Shown here: piece by piece, positions 44,656-58,200 of the stretch
Layout: each line of letters opens with the position of its first letter
Numbering within the stretch: the first letter of the stretch is position 1
Source of the DNA: Triops longicaudatus
Taxonomy: Eukaryota; Arthropoda; Branchiopoda; Notostraca; Triopsidae
DNA: 64,000 nucleotides
Assembly: GCA_022885665.1 (NCBI GenBank)
Contig: JAGQDJ010000174.1
Span: 47,813 to 111,812 of the forward strand
Direction of reading: 5' to 3'
The notes under the pieces: model-generated
Seen by the model: the letters and a program-made list of their open reading frames with translations, nothing else
What the model was told of the DNA's origin: nothing
Database searches by the model: none
Made by a program: the position numbers and the translations under genes

Positions 44656-47600
44656 ATGCAGCGACAAGCGAATAAGGGAGGAGGAGGTGGTCGAGTGGTG
44701 AAGCAACAAGGTTGGGAAGAAGCCGGAAATGAGTTTTATCAAGAGGCGTTTCATAACAACTCGGATGAACGGAAAAGAGACAGCAAAATAGAGGCGTCCT
44801 ACATCCAGACGCAAATCACTACAGACTTACCGAGCAAACAGTACCGAACCATAGGTAAATTAACTGGTTTTTGTGTCTTGCAGGTTATATAGTAATGTGC
44901 ATTGCGTCCATTTTTTATGCATTCCTGTTAAATTACATTCGTTCGGATGATGACACAGGAACTCAAAATCATCTCAATTATGGGCCATATAACATCATGT
45001 GATTGCGGCGAATGTTTCGTAAGCAAAGTTGCATATTTCCAAACTTTTTTGACAGTAAAGTTTTTTATAATATTATTGAAAAAGTCGTAACGGATTTTTT
45101 TCAAAAAATTTCTGCCGTAACTTTTTCTACCATTGATAAATTTAGTCGTTTTTCGACAAAGTATATTTTCTTGCACGTGAGTCCTTGTTTGAAAGTAAAA
45201 GTCAGTGCAGAAAAGGACATGCAATAAAATTAGGAAGGATAGCCTAATTTAGGTTAAATTAGGTTAGTTTTAAATTTGTTTGCTTCAAAATGTGTCGTAA
45301 GCGGCTACATTAGGTTGGATTAGTGTACTTAAGTACGGCTCGTTAAACTAGGCAAGATTAAGTTAAACTAGCTAAATGTTCGTTTGCTTTGAACTACTTT
45401 TCAAGTTGAGAAGGTTCCAGTACAGATGATAAATCGGATCAGGTTGTGTTACTTAGTCTAGTTTTGGCTAGGTTAATTTAGGTTAAAATTCGTTGCTTCA
45501 AAACCCAGTGGCGTCGTGCACTTCAAAAATTTGGGGGCCCGATTTTGCATTTCTCTTAATAAAAGAGTTAATGAGTTATAAATGAGTTTTAAATGATACC
45601 TTTTTTCAGGATGGCAAAAATTTTTTTGGGGGCTCGGCCCCATATGGCACGACGCCTCTGTCAAAACCCGCTGGAAGACGGTTAGGTTTGGTTGGGCAAG
45701 ATTAAGATTAGTAGGGTTAAGCTAGGTTAAGTTAGGCTGTGTTAAGTTACGCTTAGTTAGAAAAGATTTCATGCTCGTGCGCCTTAAAAAAATCGTGGCA
45801 AGACGGTTAAGAATTAAAAAGTGATCGTGCCTGTACATTTTCGTAACGTAGGGTGAATTTATTAGGCTAAATTAGGCCAGCTTTAACTTAACCTAGCTTC
45901 ATTTAATTTAAATTTACTATTACATACTCAGAAATCGAAAACAATAAGAGCAGGATTTAGAACTGCACGACAGTCTCGTAAGTACGAATTGCATGATAAA
46001 ATTCAAATGTAATTTTCGCTAAAAAATCAATTTTTTGAATCATTCTTGTGACAGTAAATTTTAGCATACTGATAGTAACGAAATTCTGCCAAATTATTTT
46101 TTAACTTTGCTTTAAGTAATTTGCAGCAACTCAGCAAACGGCGAATACTGCACTAGATTACAACGAAGTATCTTAGAGGCTTCCCATTGTCAGTTTTATA
46201 ATCCGAATATTTCCGTTTAAATTCCAGGACAAAGTATTCTGATGTATAAACTTGCGAAAACTTGAACACTATTGATTTGTGTACTTTCAGTTTTATCGCA
46301 CAGAAAACAAGGGTAAATAGTTTTTTTTTTTTTTTTTTTGTTTTTTTTTTTTTTTGTTTTAGACGCACGAACATGGGGCAGAACTCAGGGCAGAACAGCA
46401 CGGAGACGGATGTCCACCAGAAGAAGACGAAGTTCGTTAGGAGACGTGGAACTCGAATCGTTACCGGACCTTACTGATGGTATCTTCCAAATAATCTTGA
46501 AACCAACGTCTAGTACTCTGTGATGCAATAGTAACTTCAGTTTTGTGTTTTTAGAGGGTCTCGCTGACGAAGAAGAGACGTGGAACCGCATTCAGGAAAT
46601 TCGGTCATTGCCTGTGGACATGACCACTAAACGTGAACTGCGAGCACAACTCTTGGTCAGTAAATCGGTTTCTAAAAACAACTAGAACATAATTTGACTT
46701 CAAACGTATTATTTCAAATAAATTGTATGCTATAAAGATTACACCTTACACGCCATTATAGGTTACGCTGTCCATCAGAGGGAAGGGACAGCAGAGACAT
46801 AGAACAAACCTTACAAATATAGCTAACGAACTATGCATGTTTTAAAACTGGAAAAAATCTAAGAGTGAATGCGAATAAGTTTATATGGGAAAAGTTTCGC
46901 CGAAACAGCGCAAAGTGTACGTGAGAAAATAAATTAAGATTGAATGTGTGTCTATCCCAGACTGTTGTCTCTTTACCACGTATTCACGTACGTGGTCACA
47001 AGCATTCATTAGATGGCGATACTTAATCTTTATTTTTATTTTCCTAGCATGCTCCAACATTCCGGCTCAAGGGCTTGGCTGCGTTGCAAATGAAACGTCG
47101 AAAACTATGTAAAAATGCATGGGAGCGTTTTGCAGATATCAAAGAAACTTGTTTACCCTGGCAGGACAGCATCCGAAAAATTGAAGCTAATTACGGCGCT
47201 GGCATCGCCTCCTTCTTCACCTTAATCCGTTGGCTACTGATGCTCAACCTGGCAATGACTTTCCTAATAATAATTTTCGTGGTCATTCCCTGGGAAGTTG
47301 GCAAAACCACCTGTACTTCCGAGCCTTCTGATTCTGTCAGAGTGTACCTATCGCCATCTGTAGACGAAGCTTCCAACTTGACGCTCTTGGATTACAATTC
47401 CGTTCCCAGCAACAATATCATCGAAGATTCCAATTATTCCACGTACGAAAAATTCCGAGCATTAATGCAGCTATGGACCACAGCGCCAGATTATACTCTA
47501 GGAAGCTGCAGCACTAACCAAAGTCGAGCTACGGAAAACTGCTGGCAGAATTATACCCTAGCGGTGGAAGACGTAGTTAAAAGCCACTCAGGTAGCCCTT

Positions 47601-50600
47601 TGGTCTTGGTGCAAGATTTCGTCCAAGGTACCGGCTGGATGCAGCTCACGTTGGGCTTTTATGGCTACTTTCCTCCAGCAAAACTGTATCCTATCCCCAA
47701 TAAATCCTACGACATTTCTTTAGCATATCTAGCCGCAGTACTGGTCGGTTTATTGCTGAGTATCATCTGTATGACCCGATCTGCAGCAACGGGCTTCCGG
47801 CTGAAGCTCAGAGCGGGTGAACTCTGGCGACAGCGCTACTCCAACATCTTGTTTACGTCCTGGGATTTCTGCATCAACAACCGTAAGGCGGCCGATTTGA
47901 AACGGAAGGCAATTTTCCAAGAAATACGCGCCCAGCTGGCGTCAGATCGCATAGCAGCGGAGAAAGCGAACAGGACGCGACGGGAAAACGTGCGATTATA
48001 CTGCCTCCGGGCGACAATTAATTTTCTTATAGCATTGATCTTGGCATTATGTGGTGCTGCCCTCTATTACATAGTCCGTGAATCACTGGCTGCGGACCGC
48101 TTGGTAGCGCAATACGCGCCTTCTGTGGTGATCACGACGCTCAATTTTTTCATTCCTAAGCTGTTCTCCTTTTTAACCAGTTATGAAAGCTACGCTCCGG
48201 GTTTTGAGATCAGAGTTAAGCTCTTTAGGACAGTTTTCCTACGACTGGCTTCCGTGGTAGTGCTAATGTCCACAATGTACGTGAACGTGGTTTCCAAGTC
48301 GCAAGAAGGCTCTTGCAGCGCTACAAGCTTCGGGCAAGGCTGCGAGGACTTAAAGATCAACGAAACGTGCTGGGAGACGTTGGTGGGTCAACAGCTGTAC
48401 AAGTTATGTATCTTCGATTTCATTGTTATTGTGGCCATGGTTTTCCTGGTGGATTGGCCTGTGAAATTTGTGACAGGACTTTGGGCGGTACGCAAGCCTA
48501 CGTCCTACGTCGCTAGATGGGGTCTGCACAATCAAGAATTCGACCTCGCGTCGCATACGCTGGACCTAGTCTACAGTCAGACGTTGTGCTGGTTGGGCGT
48601 GTTTTACTGCCCAGTGCTGCCGCTGATGACGGCCCTGAAATGCGTGGTTACATTCTATGTCAAGCGCTTTACGTGCGTCCATAATTGCGTCCCGCCCACG
48701 AGGCTATACCAAGCCTCCCGGTCTTCGGCTTTTTTCATGAACATATTATTGCTGTCGTTTATCGGCTGTGCAGTGCCGGTGGGCTACGCCATCTTTAACA
48801 TTTCGCCGTCCAAAGAATGTGGTCCCTTCAGGGGACTTTGCACCGTCTGGGATTCCATCACTCAAATAGTAAGCTGCTTTGCTTGGGAATACATTAGAAT
48901 CACGTTATAATCCTTTGGCAATAAAAAATTGGCTTGGTTATGTTAATAATCGTAGTTTAGCTAGCATAGCTTACTTAAGTTATGTTATCGTAGGTTATGT
49001 TAGTTAAGTAACGTTGTGTTAGTTTAGACTGGTTATGTTAGGCCAATTGATTTAGACTGAATTACACTGGGTTACCGAAGTTGGCCTTATGTTAGTTAAA
49101 TAGGTTACGATATGTCTATACAGCTGGGTACTGTCTATACATGTCTATACACCTTAGGCTTCTATCGTTGTTTTATGTTAGTTAAGCTACATTATATTAT
49201 CTTAGTGTAGGTTACGTGAAGTAAGTCTACATAATATTATTCGAGTTATGTTACGTTACATCGGTTACGTTTGTTAAGTAACGTTTTCTTAGTTAAATTA
49301 CGTTATGTTACTTAAGATAAATAAAGCTGTGTTAGTTTATGTAAGTTAGGTTGCTTTATGTTAGTAAAGATAGGTTAACCTAGGGTAAGTTAACCAAATT
49401 AGGTTGTGTTAAATTAGGCTACTCAAGCTAGATTCGCTTATCGAGTAAGGGTGTCAGTTTTTTTCGTTAGTTAAGTTAGGATACATTAGGTTCAGCTAGT
49501 TACTTTGAGCTAATTTAATTTTCTTAAGCTATGTTATATTAATTATTTTAGTTTAATTAAGGTAAGTCAAATGAGGTTGATATAGGCTGTTTTTTCAAGA
49601 CAAGTATAATTATGTTAGTTCAGCTAGGTTATCCTAGTTTAAGTTACCTAACGTAGGTTATATGAATGAGGCTAGGTTATGCCGGTTAAGTACATCAAGC
49701 TAATTGGCATTGTCTAGCTTAAAATAGCCTAACCTAGCTTAAAAGGGGAGAGCGCACCTGAGCTGGAGACCACTCAGTCCTATAGGCAGCATTGCAAGCA
49801 CGATGCATTTTTCCATTGCTTCCCCACGCCATCTAATGTTTTTACGTCGCGAGAACGTGAATTGGCAAGAACTATTCAGTTCAGTTCATTCTTAAAAACC
49901 AATTGTCGGATGGCTATGCTGTTTTCTTTGAAAATGCATGTCAAAAGTAATCTTGAACACGTCGAAAACCAATTTTTAAAAATATTCTTTCGAGAACAAT
50001 GTTAAGATTTTGTTTCATTTTGCTAATTTACAAGCAATATTTCGTGAAAGGCTCTTCGTGGTGCAGTAGATAATGGCCCCTTTCACCGGAAAAATTTTCT
50101 GAAACACTGAGCTAATTTCGTGATATGGCCTGACTAGTCTCTTGTGGTATTCGTTCATAAGAGCTTTAGGTGCAACGTAGCCCTAAGTTAGCTCACGCTA
50201 ATCAAGTTATGTTACGGTATGCTGGTTATGGTAGTTTAAGCCAGGTTATGTTACGTATATTAATTTAGTTAGGTTCTTAAATTATTGTTGTTGTTAATTT
50301 TTGGTTTCATATGTCAGTTCAGTTGGATTAAGCCAGGTCACTTTTCTTAGGTTGCTTTGTTTAGTTCAATTAGTCTACGCCAGTTTACTTAAAGCAAATT
50401 CTGTTAGCTGAGTCACGTTAGGGTTTTATCAACTACGTTAGGCTACCTTACGTTACAGTAGGTACGTTAGTTTGTTATTTTATTAAAGTTCGGCTGGTTA
50501 AATAAGGCTAAGTTACAATGTAAGTTTAATATTCTTAACTTAGATGAGTTTAGATAGGTTAGTTTTTCTTAAGTTAAGCTATATAAGTTAGGTTACGTTA

Positions 50601-51477
50601 GATTACATTTTACTAGTTGAATCAAGCTAAATTTAGTTTGCGACGGTTAGGTTATGGTACGTCAGTTCAGTTCGACTGAGCTAGGTGACGTTACTCAAGT
50701 TAGGTCACACTACATCAGAGTTACTTCTATATTTCGTGCAGTTTTAATCTGCTAAAGCGCTTTTAAAAGCAGAAAATGGAGTGGGAGGGGTTTGCGGTAG
50801 AAAGGTACCGGAAATAGAACCAAATCTCTCGAAATTTTGCGCTAAATTCGCGACACAAGATTAATATGTCAAAATTCTACATTAGCCTTAAAACGGATAC
50901 AATTACTTCAGCAATAACATTACAAGTATGCCGGAGTTTTATTAGCGCAGTCAGTTAAAAAAACGATTATAATGCTTAAGCGTATTCTGCATGCCACGTT
51001 TTTTTTGCCTTCTAATCCAACATTTGTCTTTATAAATCAGTCAGAAATTTAAGAGTATTTCTGGGAGAACACAAAAAAGAAAAAAAAATGAATAGTTCAG
51101 CTGTTTAAAACTTGAACATAATTCTGCAGTAATTACAAACAATAAATAAAACAAAAAATCGCTTTTAAAATTTCCAAGCAATTTATTTTTATGCATTTTT
51201 CTTTTTTGCTATCCAGGTCAATTCAGCAGATGAGCCTTTCGAAAGCGTCCTTCGTTTCTTCGGAACGGCCGGTTTCTTCATCCCCGCGCTTCTTTTGCTC
51301 CTCTTATCGCTCTATTACTTCATTTGCTTGTCCCACGCGCATAGGGAGCTGGTGCTCTCGCTCCGGAGCCAACTAGAGCTCGAAGGGAAAGACAAGCAAT
51401 TCCTGTTAACCAAACTAGCCGCGCTATCCAAATTGGACCAATCCCGAAAACATATGTCGCCTCGTCCGGAATTATGA
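44656..51477 (+). CDS. transmembrane channel-like (TMC) protein, 832 aa
   Basis: Five exons join in frame: 44656-44854, 46363-46479, 46555-46655, 47048-48868 and 51217-51477 (phases 1, 1, 0, 0). TMC proteins are multi-pass membrane proteins of the TMEM16/OSCA fold; some form the pore of mechanotransduction channels. The N-terminal 140 aa are polar with an Arg-rich patch (RRRMSTRRRRSS). Exon 4, a single 1821-nt exon, encodes nearly the whole membrane core, including several hydrophobic spans, NxS/T sites in the first loop, and the family's TMC motif (CWETLVGQQLYKL) near residue 579. The last exon gives a final span (FFIPALLLLLLSLYYFICL) and a Lys/Arg-rich end. Length is close to TMC7-type members and far shorter than the giant insect Tmc. 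The subfamily is not certain. ATG 44656 is the first in the frame. Confidence 0.93.
45228..45480 (+). repeat. TTAGG-like tract in TMC intron 1
   Basis: Irregular TTAGGTTA and GGTTAGTTT units on both sides of the hAT MITE; a second stretch lies at 45672-45755. Confidence 0.5.
45506..45660. mobile_element. hAT MITE, 155 bp, copy 2
   Basis: Same family as the 35752 element: left end CAGTGGCGTCGTGC, right end inward CAGAGGCGTCGTGC, flanked by exact 8-bp duplications TCAAAACC (45498-45505 and 45661-45668). It shares the AAAAATTTGGGGG and GATGGCAAAAATTTT blocks. It lies in TMC intron 1. Confidence 0.88.
48932..50720 (+). repeat. long degenerate TTAGG-like tract in TMC intron 4
   Basis: Two blocks, 48932-49740 and 50160-50720, are almost wholly TTAGGTTA, TTATGTTA, AAGTTACGTTA and TTAGTTAAG variants with no strict period. 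The 420 bp between them is ordinary sequence. Together this is the largest such tract in the window. No ORF or exon inside. Confidence 0.6.
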
Positions 51478-51568
51478 AAATAGATACTATGAAATCTTTG
51501 GTTCTTTGGGGAAAAAAATGTCTTCGAAAGTGACACAAAAAACTTTCCCTTGTACTTATAACAAATGT

Positions 51569-51574
51569 AATAAA
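51569..51574 (+). promoter_or_regulatory. candidate polyadenylation signal
   Basis: AATAAA 92 nt after the TMC stop codon, the first in that flank. Confidence 0.5.
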
Positions 51575-52295
51575 TCACATCCATTACGCAAGTTTTCCTT
51601 ATTTTTTTAAATACTGTTGATACATAAAGTTTGGAATCATTAACGAATTATTTCCGTGGTATTAAAACAGTAATAAAAATGTTAAAAAAAATAATTTAAG
51701 AAAGAAAATTAAAATTCGTTTTACGTTCGAAATTTTGTGGGATTGTATTTCAGGCTCTGTCCAAGTTTTTATGTCAAGTATATGCAACTTTTGCCAAGTA
51801 AACATGCAGTGGGCGGGGCTTATTCTACACTGGCTAAAAACACCGATTACAAAGCTCAAAGAAATTTTGCCACTTAATTTTTTAAGAGAAGAAATGAGGG
51901 ACGACGCAACGGAACCCAATGTATGTTACAAAACAGAATGGGCTAACAGCTTTGTAATGTCCACGGACGGTGGCGCGCAATGCAAACAACGTAAAACTCC
52001 CAGAAGGTATAGAATCGCTGCACAAATTTTTCAATGGTTTTTGCACACCCACTGTTTACACGTATGAATCGGGCTTCCACGCAACATTAATTAGTTCTTA
52101 ATTTACCCAGAAAACGCTAGCAGCGGGGAAACATAAAAAATGAAAAAAAATGAAAATTACGAAAAAGTTTAACAAAATTTGCAGAGAAAAGGTTACAAAA
52201 ACGACAAAATTTTTGTGAGTTTCTTTTGTTAACAGCTTCTTGTTTTACAACAAAAAAGAAAAAAAATCAAAGGAATAAAAATGAAAGAAATGTGT
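51575..52295. other. convergent 3' flanks of TMC and the PP2A scaffold gene
   Basis: The TMC gene (plus) and the PP2A scaffold gene (minus) end toward each other here with about 720 bp between the signal and the next stop codon. ORFs such as 51735-52067 have no recognisable family. No repeat boundary was found. Confidence 0.45.
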
Positions 52296-55200
52296 TCAAG
52301 CCATACCAGCCAGAGCTTCTGAAGCGTAATACTTGACATCCACATCGCCGTCGGCGTACAATTTATCCAAGACTGGTTTCACTTGGTTTTGCACCACATT
52401 TGCGTCTAATAAGCTGGAAACTTTTAGAAGCGTTTTCGCTACGTTAAACCGGACATTGGCTACGTTGTCGCCCGCCATGCCTAACACCGCGGGCAACAGC
52501 ACCTCCGAAGTAATCTGACTGCCGCAAGCTTCCGCTAACATCTAAATTCACACACACAAAAAAAAACGAAATTAAATTTTAAAATGAACGAAAATTAACA
52601 CTTACGAAAAGTTAACAGAAATTAATGGTAAGTTCAAGTTAAATTAATAAAGTTAATCAACTTCATAATTAACTTCTTGCAATTGAAGTTTGAATACCTT
52701 CAAGTTAAGTGATGCCTTAAACTTTAGCTTCTAAATAAAAAACTTGAAACTCAAGATGAAAACCAAAAAGAAAACAAAAAATGAGGACCAGAGCCTGCAT
52801 CAGAACCAAAATTTTATTGCATTACTAGATACTTACGGAGGAGTGAAAAAATAAAATTCACTAAAAATATAACCTAAGTGAACCTTTTCTAACTTAACAA
52901 AGATAACGTAAACTTACACAGTTCAAACGGACCTAGATAGCTCATATTAGCACAAACTTGCTTGCCTTGTATTGGTTAACCTAAGGAACCTGACATAAGC
53001 AAGCCTTTCCTAACTTAACTAACCTACTGTAACGTAGCATAGCCTAATTTAACAAACTTAACTTAACAATAATAAATTGATAATGACCATAACAACATAT
53101 AATTAACATCCATCTATTTTTGTCAATTTTCTTGCTCCTCGGACAACTTTTCCTTCAGCTAAATAAATGAACTTCAGGCACACATATGAAATAAAGTAAA
53201 ATCGGAGAACCCTTTGGAAGTATCGATTTTCGAGCTTTCAAAAATACTCAAAAGCGACTGAAATTCATTTAAAGTACTCAAAAGTACTAGCAATTCCTTT
53301 TGAGTGCTCCCAGAACGAAATCTAAAAGTTGCCAGTAGCAACAAGCGGTATTGAGTACCAGCACTTCCTCACATTATTATCAGCTGTCAAATGCAACTCG
53401 CACATTTCAAATGCAAGTGTTCATTTCAACTCAAGCAAAACGAAATTATAAGACGTAAGAATAACCATTAAAAATAACGTAAAATGGGGTTATTTTGAAC
53501 TTTTTTGTTTTTCTTGTCTATTTCGGCAATTTTTCTTTACTAAAAACAAAACGAAAAGTTCTCGTTCTGTACAATACTGTGCAGGGCCGAATCAGCCACA
53601 CGAGCTTCTACTTTCGTGGTTAACATGGGTGAGTAATTTATTTTTAATGTACGCATTCAAAGTTACCCCACATAGGTACAACGTTAAACGTGAACAAAAC
53701 ATTGCACGTAAAAAATCGGATTTTTTTTTTTAAATTCCCACCTGATATTGTTAAGGTAAACTCGCTGAATATAAATCACCATTTTCTTCATTGAAAACGA
53801 CTTTTATATACGTCTGTAATTTCAAGAGAAGAATATGAATGGAAGGAACGGCAAAGAAGCGGAACTTTAAGCGTTAACCCTTTATGGACTGTCGGGGACA
53901 AATTAAAAGTACGGGCTACTTTGAAGTCACAAGCAAGGTCCTAGAAGACATGTAAGATCACGGGGCTTTATAGTTACATCGCTCAGTACCACACGAACGA
54001 TTCGCCATATGGCGGAAGCACATTAGTAAAAAATAATTTCTTATGGTCGAGTCCGCTTGTCTCCTTGGCTTCTGCCGTGACTTAAAAATCGCTTCGTTTT
54101 TTTTCAACATTTCGTCTTTAAATGGGCAAGAACCTTCCACGAAACTTTTAACATTTATTACACGACTTTGTATAATAAATTACAAAACAGCACATTCACG
54201 TCATAGACGGCTTTCCGTTGGCTTTGAAACGAGCCGGGACTCAGAAGTCCCGGCAGTTCACTAGGCCTACGGAACTCCTATGCTCGCTATTGCAACATTG
54301 TATTGTGATACATATATTTTAAAAAAAATATATTGAAATTAAAATTGGTTTTAGCCTTTCCAGAAGGGTTATTAGGACAAACTTGCCGCTTGCATAAGCG
54401 TCTCGTTATAACGGCGCCGTACTATAACGAACTGCCGGTTACACTGAACGGATTTCAAGGCCCCAAGTTGTGTAAATGTAAAGAAAAAGCGTCCGATAAA
54501 ACTAACTTCGGATGTACTGAAAAGTTATTCAGTTTCCGGGAGCACTTCGTTGTAACGAGATTCAACTGTACATTTCGATGAGAGAAAATGTGTGTTAATG
54601 CTATCGAAAAATATGAGCCTGTTGAAAGTTCTGACAGTTCAAAACAACTAGGCCTGCAGCAAATAACGTTAAATCCGATTATCCATAAAAGGCAGTGTGT
54701 ATTGGTTTTAATAACTTGCGTCTCACTGGGACATTTGGACCTCATACTGTACAGAATTTAATACGTATTAATAGAGACGTATTACTAGAGAAAGTTTCCA
54801 TTACTGAATTCTTTTGTCGTAATGGACTGACGGGACTGAAGCCCCACTTACAGAGTCTTCCCTAATTGTCAGAAAAGTTTAGTTTTTTTTAATACATAAT
54901 CATACGAAAATACCTTGAAATAAATTATTAAACGTACCTAAGTAAAATAATGCGCTTTCATAATTGTGTCCATAAAGGATTAAATTTCTTTTCAAATTCA
55001 CACTTCTTTCACTTCCCACGGTTTCTTTTACTGTCTATGTCTGCTTACAGTCTTTTGAGCTTCCGAGGGGAGTTTTGGTTTCTGAGTTAAATTTTTCATG
55101 CCTACGTTAGTCGCAAGGCGCGACTTTCTTGAAAGCGAAGTAAACAAAACAGTATCAAAACTGTGAAAGTTTATTCGTGCCACACCAATGAAGCCTATTC

Positions 55201-58200
55201 ATCGATGAATCTCTTAACTTTAGTATCTTGGTCTTAGTTGGAATCGCTAACTCTTACTTTATTATGCTGAGGAGCAATGGATGGCTTACAATCTCCCACG
55301 AAATTTCAAAGTTACCCCACATGTTCATAATAGCCCCAGTTAACGTAAAGTAAATAAAAAAATGTGTATTCGAAAGAACTAAAAAGGAACCTTTTTTTAC
55401 TTTCAAGCGTTTCTTTCTTAAAGAAACTTCGTTAAATATTAACTCAACAGTATTTATTTATTATTTTTTCCTTAAAAAAATCGAACACAAAAATGTATAC
55501 TCACATTGACGCAGAAGAGGCACGTCATACGGTGTAAGTAGTTCTGGTCACGTGACATGGCGAGTACTTTGGGAATGACAGCGGACTGGGCCCATTCTGG
55601 GCCAAATTTCTCCACCAGCTTCTTCAGATTCGTCGTGGCTGCTTCACGAATGGCAAACACGTGGTCCACGAGCCAACCCATGCACAGTGCGTTCAGCTTC
55701 TCATCAAAGAACTGCACACCCAATTGCCCAGCCAACAAAGGCATGTATTCAATAATGGCCAAACGCACACGCCATTTGCTGTCCTCTGCCAATTCCACAA
55801 TGGCAGGCAAAAGCGACTGTGACAGCTAAAATTACAACAATCAATATTTGTACTAAATTAAGCTTCATTATTTTTTATATATATATTTTAATGTATGATA
55901 TGTTTCTTATATATAGGTCTTCCTTATTAAAAAATATAAAATCAATCAAATATCTGAAACACTTAAAACATGTAAAAAAGTAAGTTAACAACGCCGTTCC
56001 ATTACTTGTTGAACTCCAATCACGTTATTCACGCAATCCAAATTAGAAATGATGTTTAGTCGAACTTCGGGGCACTCGTCTTTCAGCTGCGACAAGAACA
56101 TGGGCAAAAGATGCTCGATGGTACTGTTAACATAAAAAAACCAACATTAGTCAATGAATCAATACCTCATAAACTATCAAACTTATGACTACTCACTTGA
56201 CAACCAAAAGATATTATGAAAAATATTTTCCTTTTTTTAAAAAAATAGAAACAAACTAAAAACTTAAAAAAATTTCAAAGTGTTTTTTTTTTCAGATCTA
56301 AATTAAAGACGCATAACTAGTTTTTTACTGCATGGCCGTGGCCTACGTAATAACCCTGCTGAATATTACTATTTTCACATGACTACTAACTTACTATGAA
56401 AAATAGTTCAATTTTCCCTATACTTTCTTTTATACTTTTTTAATTAAAGAAGCTGGGATTACAATTTTTCCACATGGGAGTGGCTTATGAATTTAGGGAT
56501 AGTTATTCTTATATTTACTGTCCCTCTTCTGAAACTAATTTTATTGTTACTCGAAAAAACAAATTATCTGAAAGTGAGGGGAATTACATTTTCTCAAGAA
56601 CGACGTGGGTTAAGAATATTACGTGGTTTAAATTACTTTTCTTTGCCTAAGATGGGGCTGATGCCCATGATAACCGAGGCCAAAGCGGATTTAACGTGTT
56701 GGTTGGCATCGGAGACGAGTTCTTTGACGCAGGGCAAGATGTAGTTCATAATGACGGTTTCACGCACAGCGGGGTCCAAGGCTTGGCAGAAATCGCGAAC
56801 TTTATTGGCCGCTGCGGCACGGACTTCAGCCTCCGTGTCCTTCAGCAAGCTCTGGAAGGCGGGCACCAGATCGGTTTTGGCGATTTCGGGGCCCACGGCT
56901 TTTTGCAGGTCGGTGAACTTGTCCGCCACCATGTAACGCACGCGCCACGACTTGTCTTCTGCGCACTGACGCAAGGTCGGCATCACCAGCTGTTCCACGT
57001 CTTCTTGCTGCAGCAATTCTGCGATGCTCACGCACGCTTCGACGGCCAACAAACGAACCTAGGAAAATTCAACACGAGTTACAACTAAATCTATTTGACA
57101 GCAATCAATATATCAACTACCATCCTAAGGAGAACGCAAGGGCAATGAAATTCAGTTTAAATTAAATTAAAATTATTTTAAAATCACTTCAATATTCAAT
57201 TCTTTTGTAAAATATCAAGAATCTTAGTCAATTCAAATCTTTAGTTATAGAATTGAGAAAGTCAATTTGTTTCATTTTGGGCTTTTTCCGAGTCAAATTT
57301 AACGTAAAGTGAATTTGAATTTTAGAAATTGAACTCCACGAGATGGTGAGAGAGAATACAGATGTAACAAAAGAAGATCAGTCCAAAAAGCAAACAAGTT
57401 CCTACTTTATGAAGTCGCGAGCTTCAAAGTTAAGAAAGAAGTCAATTTTTTTTAAAAGTATTTTTTTTTTCTTAAGGCAATGCTTATCACTTCAATCGGG
57501 TTTCAAGTCAACCGAATTCAAACTTTTTGAAGCAACGAAAAAAAAAAAATGAAATGGATCGAATATTAAAAGAATGCATGTTAAATCTAACTCAATGCGT
57601 GGACGTAGCTCATCGCTGATTACTGGCAACAATTCGTAGACGAATCACTGACTATTATTACAGTAAAATTTAATTATAACGACGCCTTTTAAAACGAATT
57701 GCAAGCTTCACTAAACCCGTTTGTAAGGTCATATCCATTAAAAAAAATCCCACTCCGAAATTTTTATTTTATTGTGAGAAGAGTGGAGAACCATCAAAGG
57801 TAAAAAATTCAATACGAAACCACCCTAAGAAACTCCCCCAACCAAAGCAAATCTTGGACACGGGGCCCTGGTCCCGAGTTACATAACTGTCAAGGCGTCC
57901 GCTATGACGAATTTCGGATACATTCAAACACATTTTTCGCTACCAAACAGGTCATGTTACGTTGCATGAGGATCATTAGGTTTGTAAACAAGTTAGCAAG
58001 CAAAAAAGGTTAACGTTTGTAAGGTTTGTTGCTTAAATTAAGTCAGTTTACACCAGTTAGGTTAGGCTTGTTAGGTTTACCTTATGTTAAACTAGTTAAG
58101 TTACGAAAAGTTTCTTTATGTTAGGTTAGGCTATTAATTAAACCCAACCCGATGTAACAACCTAATCTAACGTTAAAAAATAAGATAAACACAATTTAAC

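Noticed and set aside
54225..54262. Hairpin GCCGGGACT/AGTCCCGGC as an RNA gene or terminator
   Set aside because: A single 9-bp stem inside a transposon with no other RNA-gene features.
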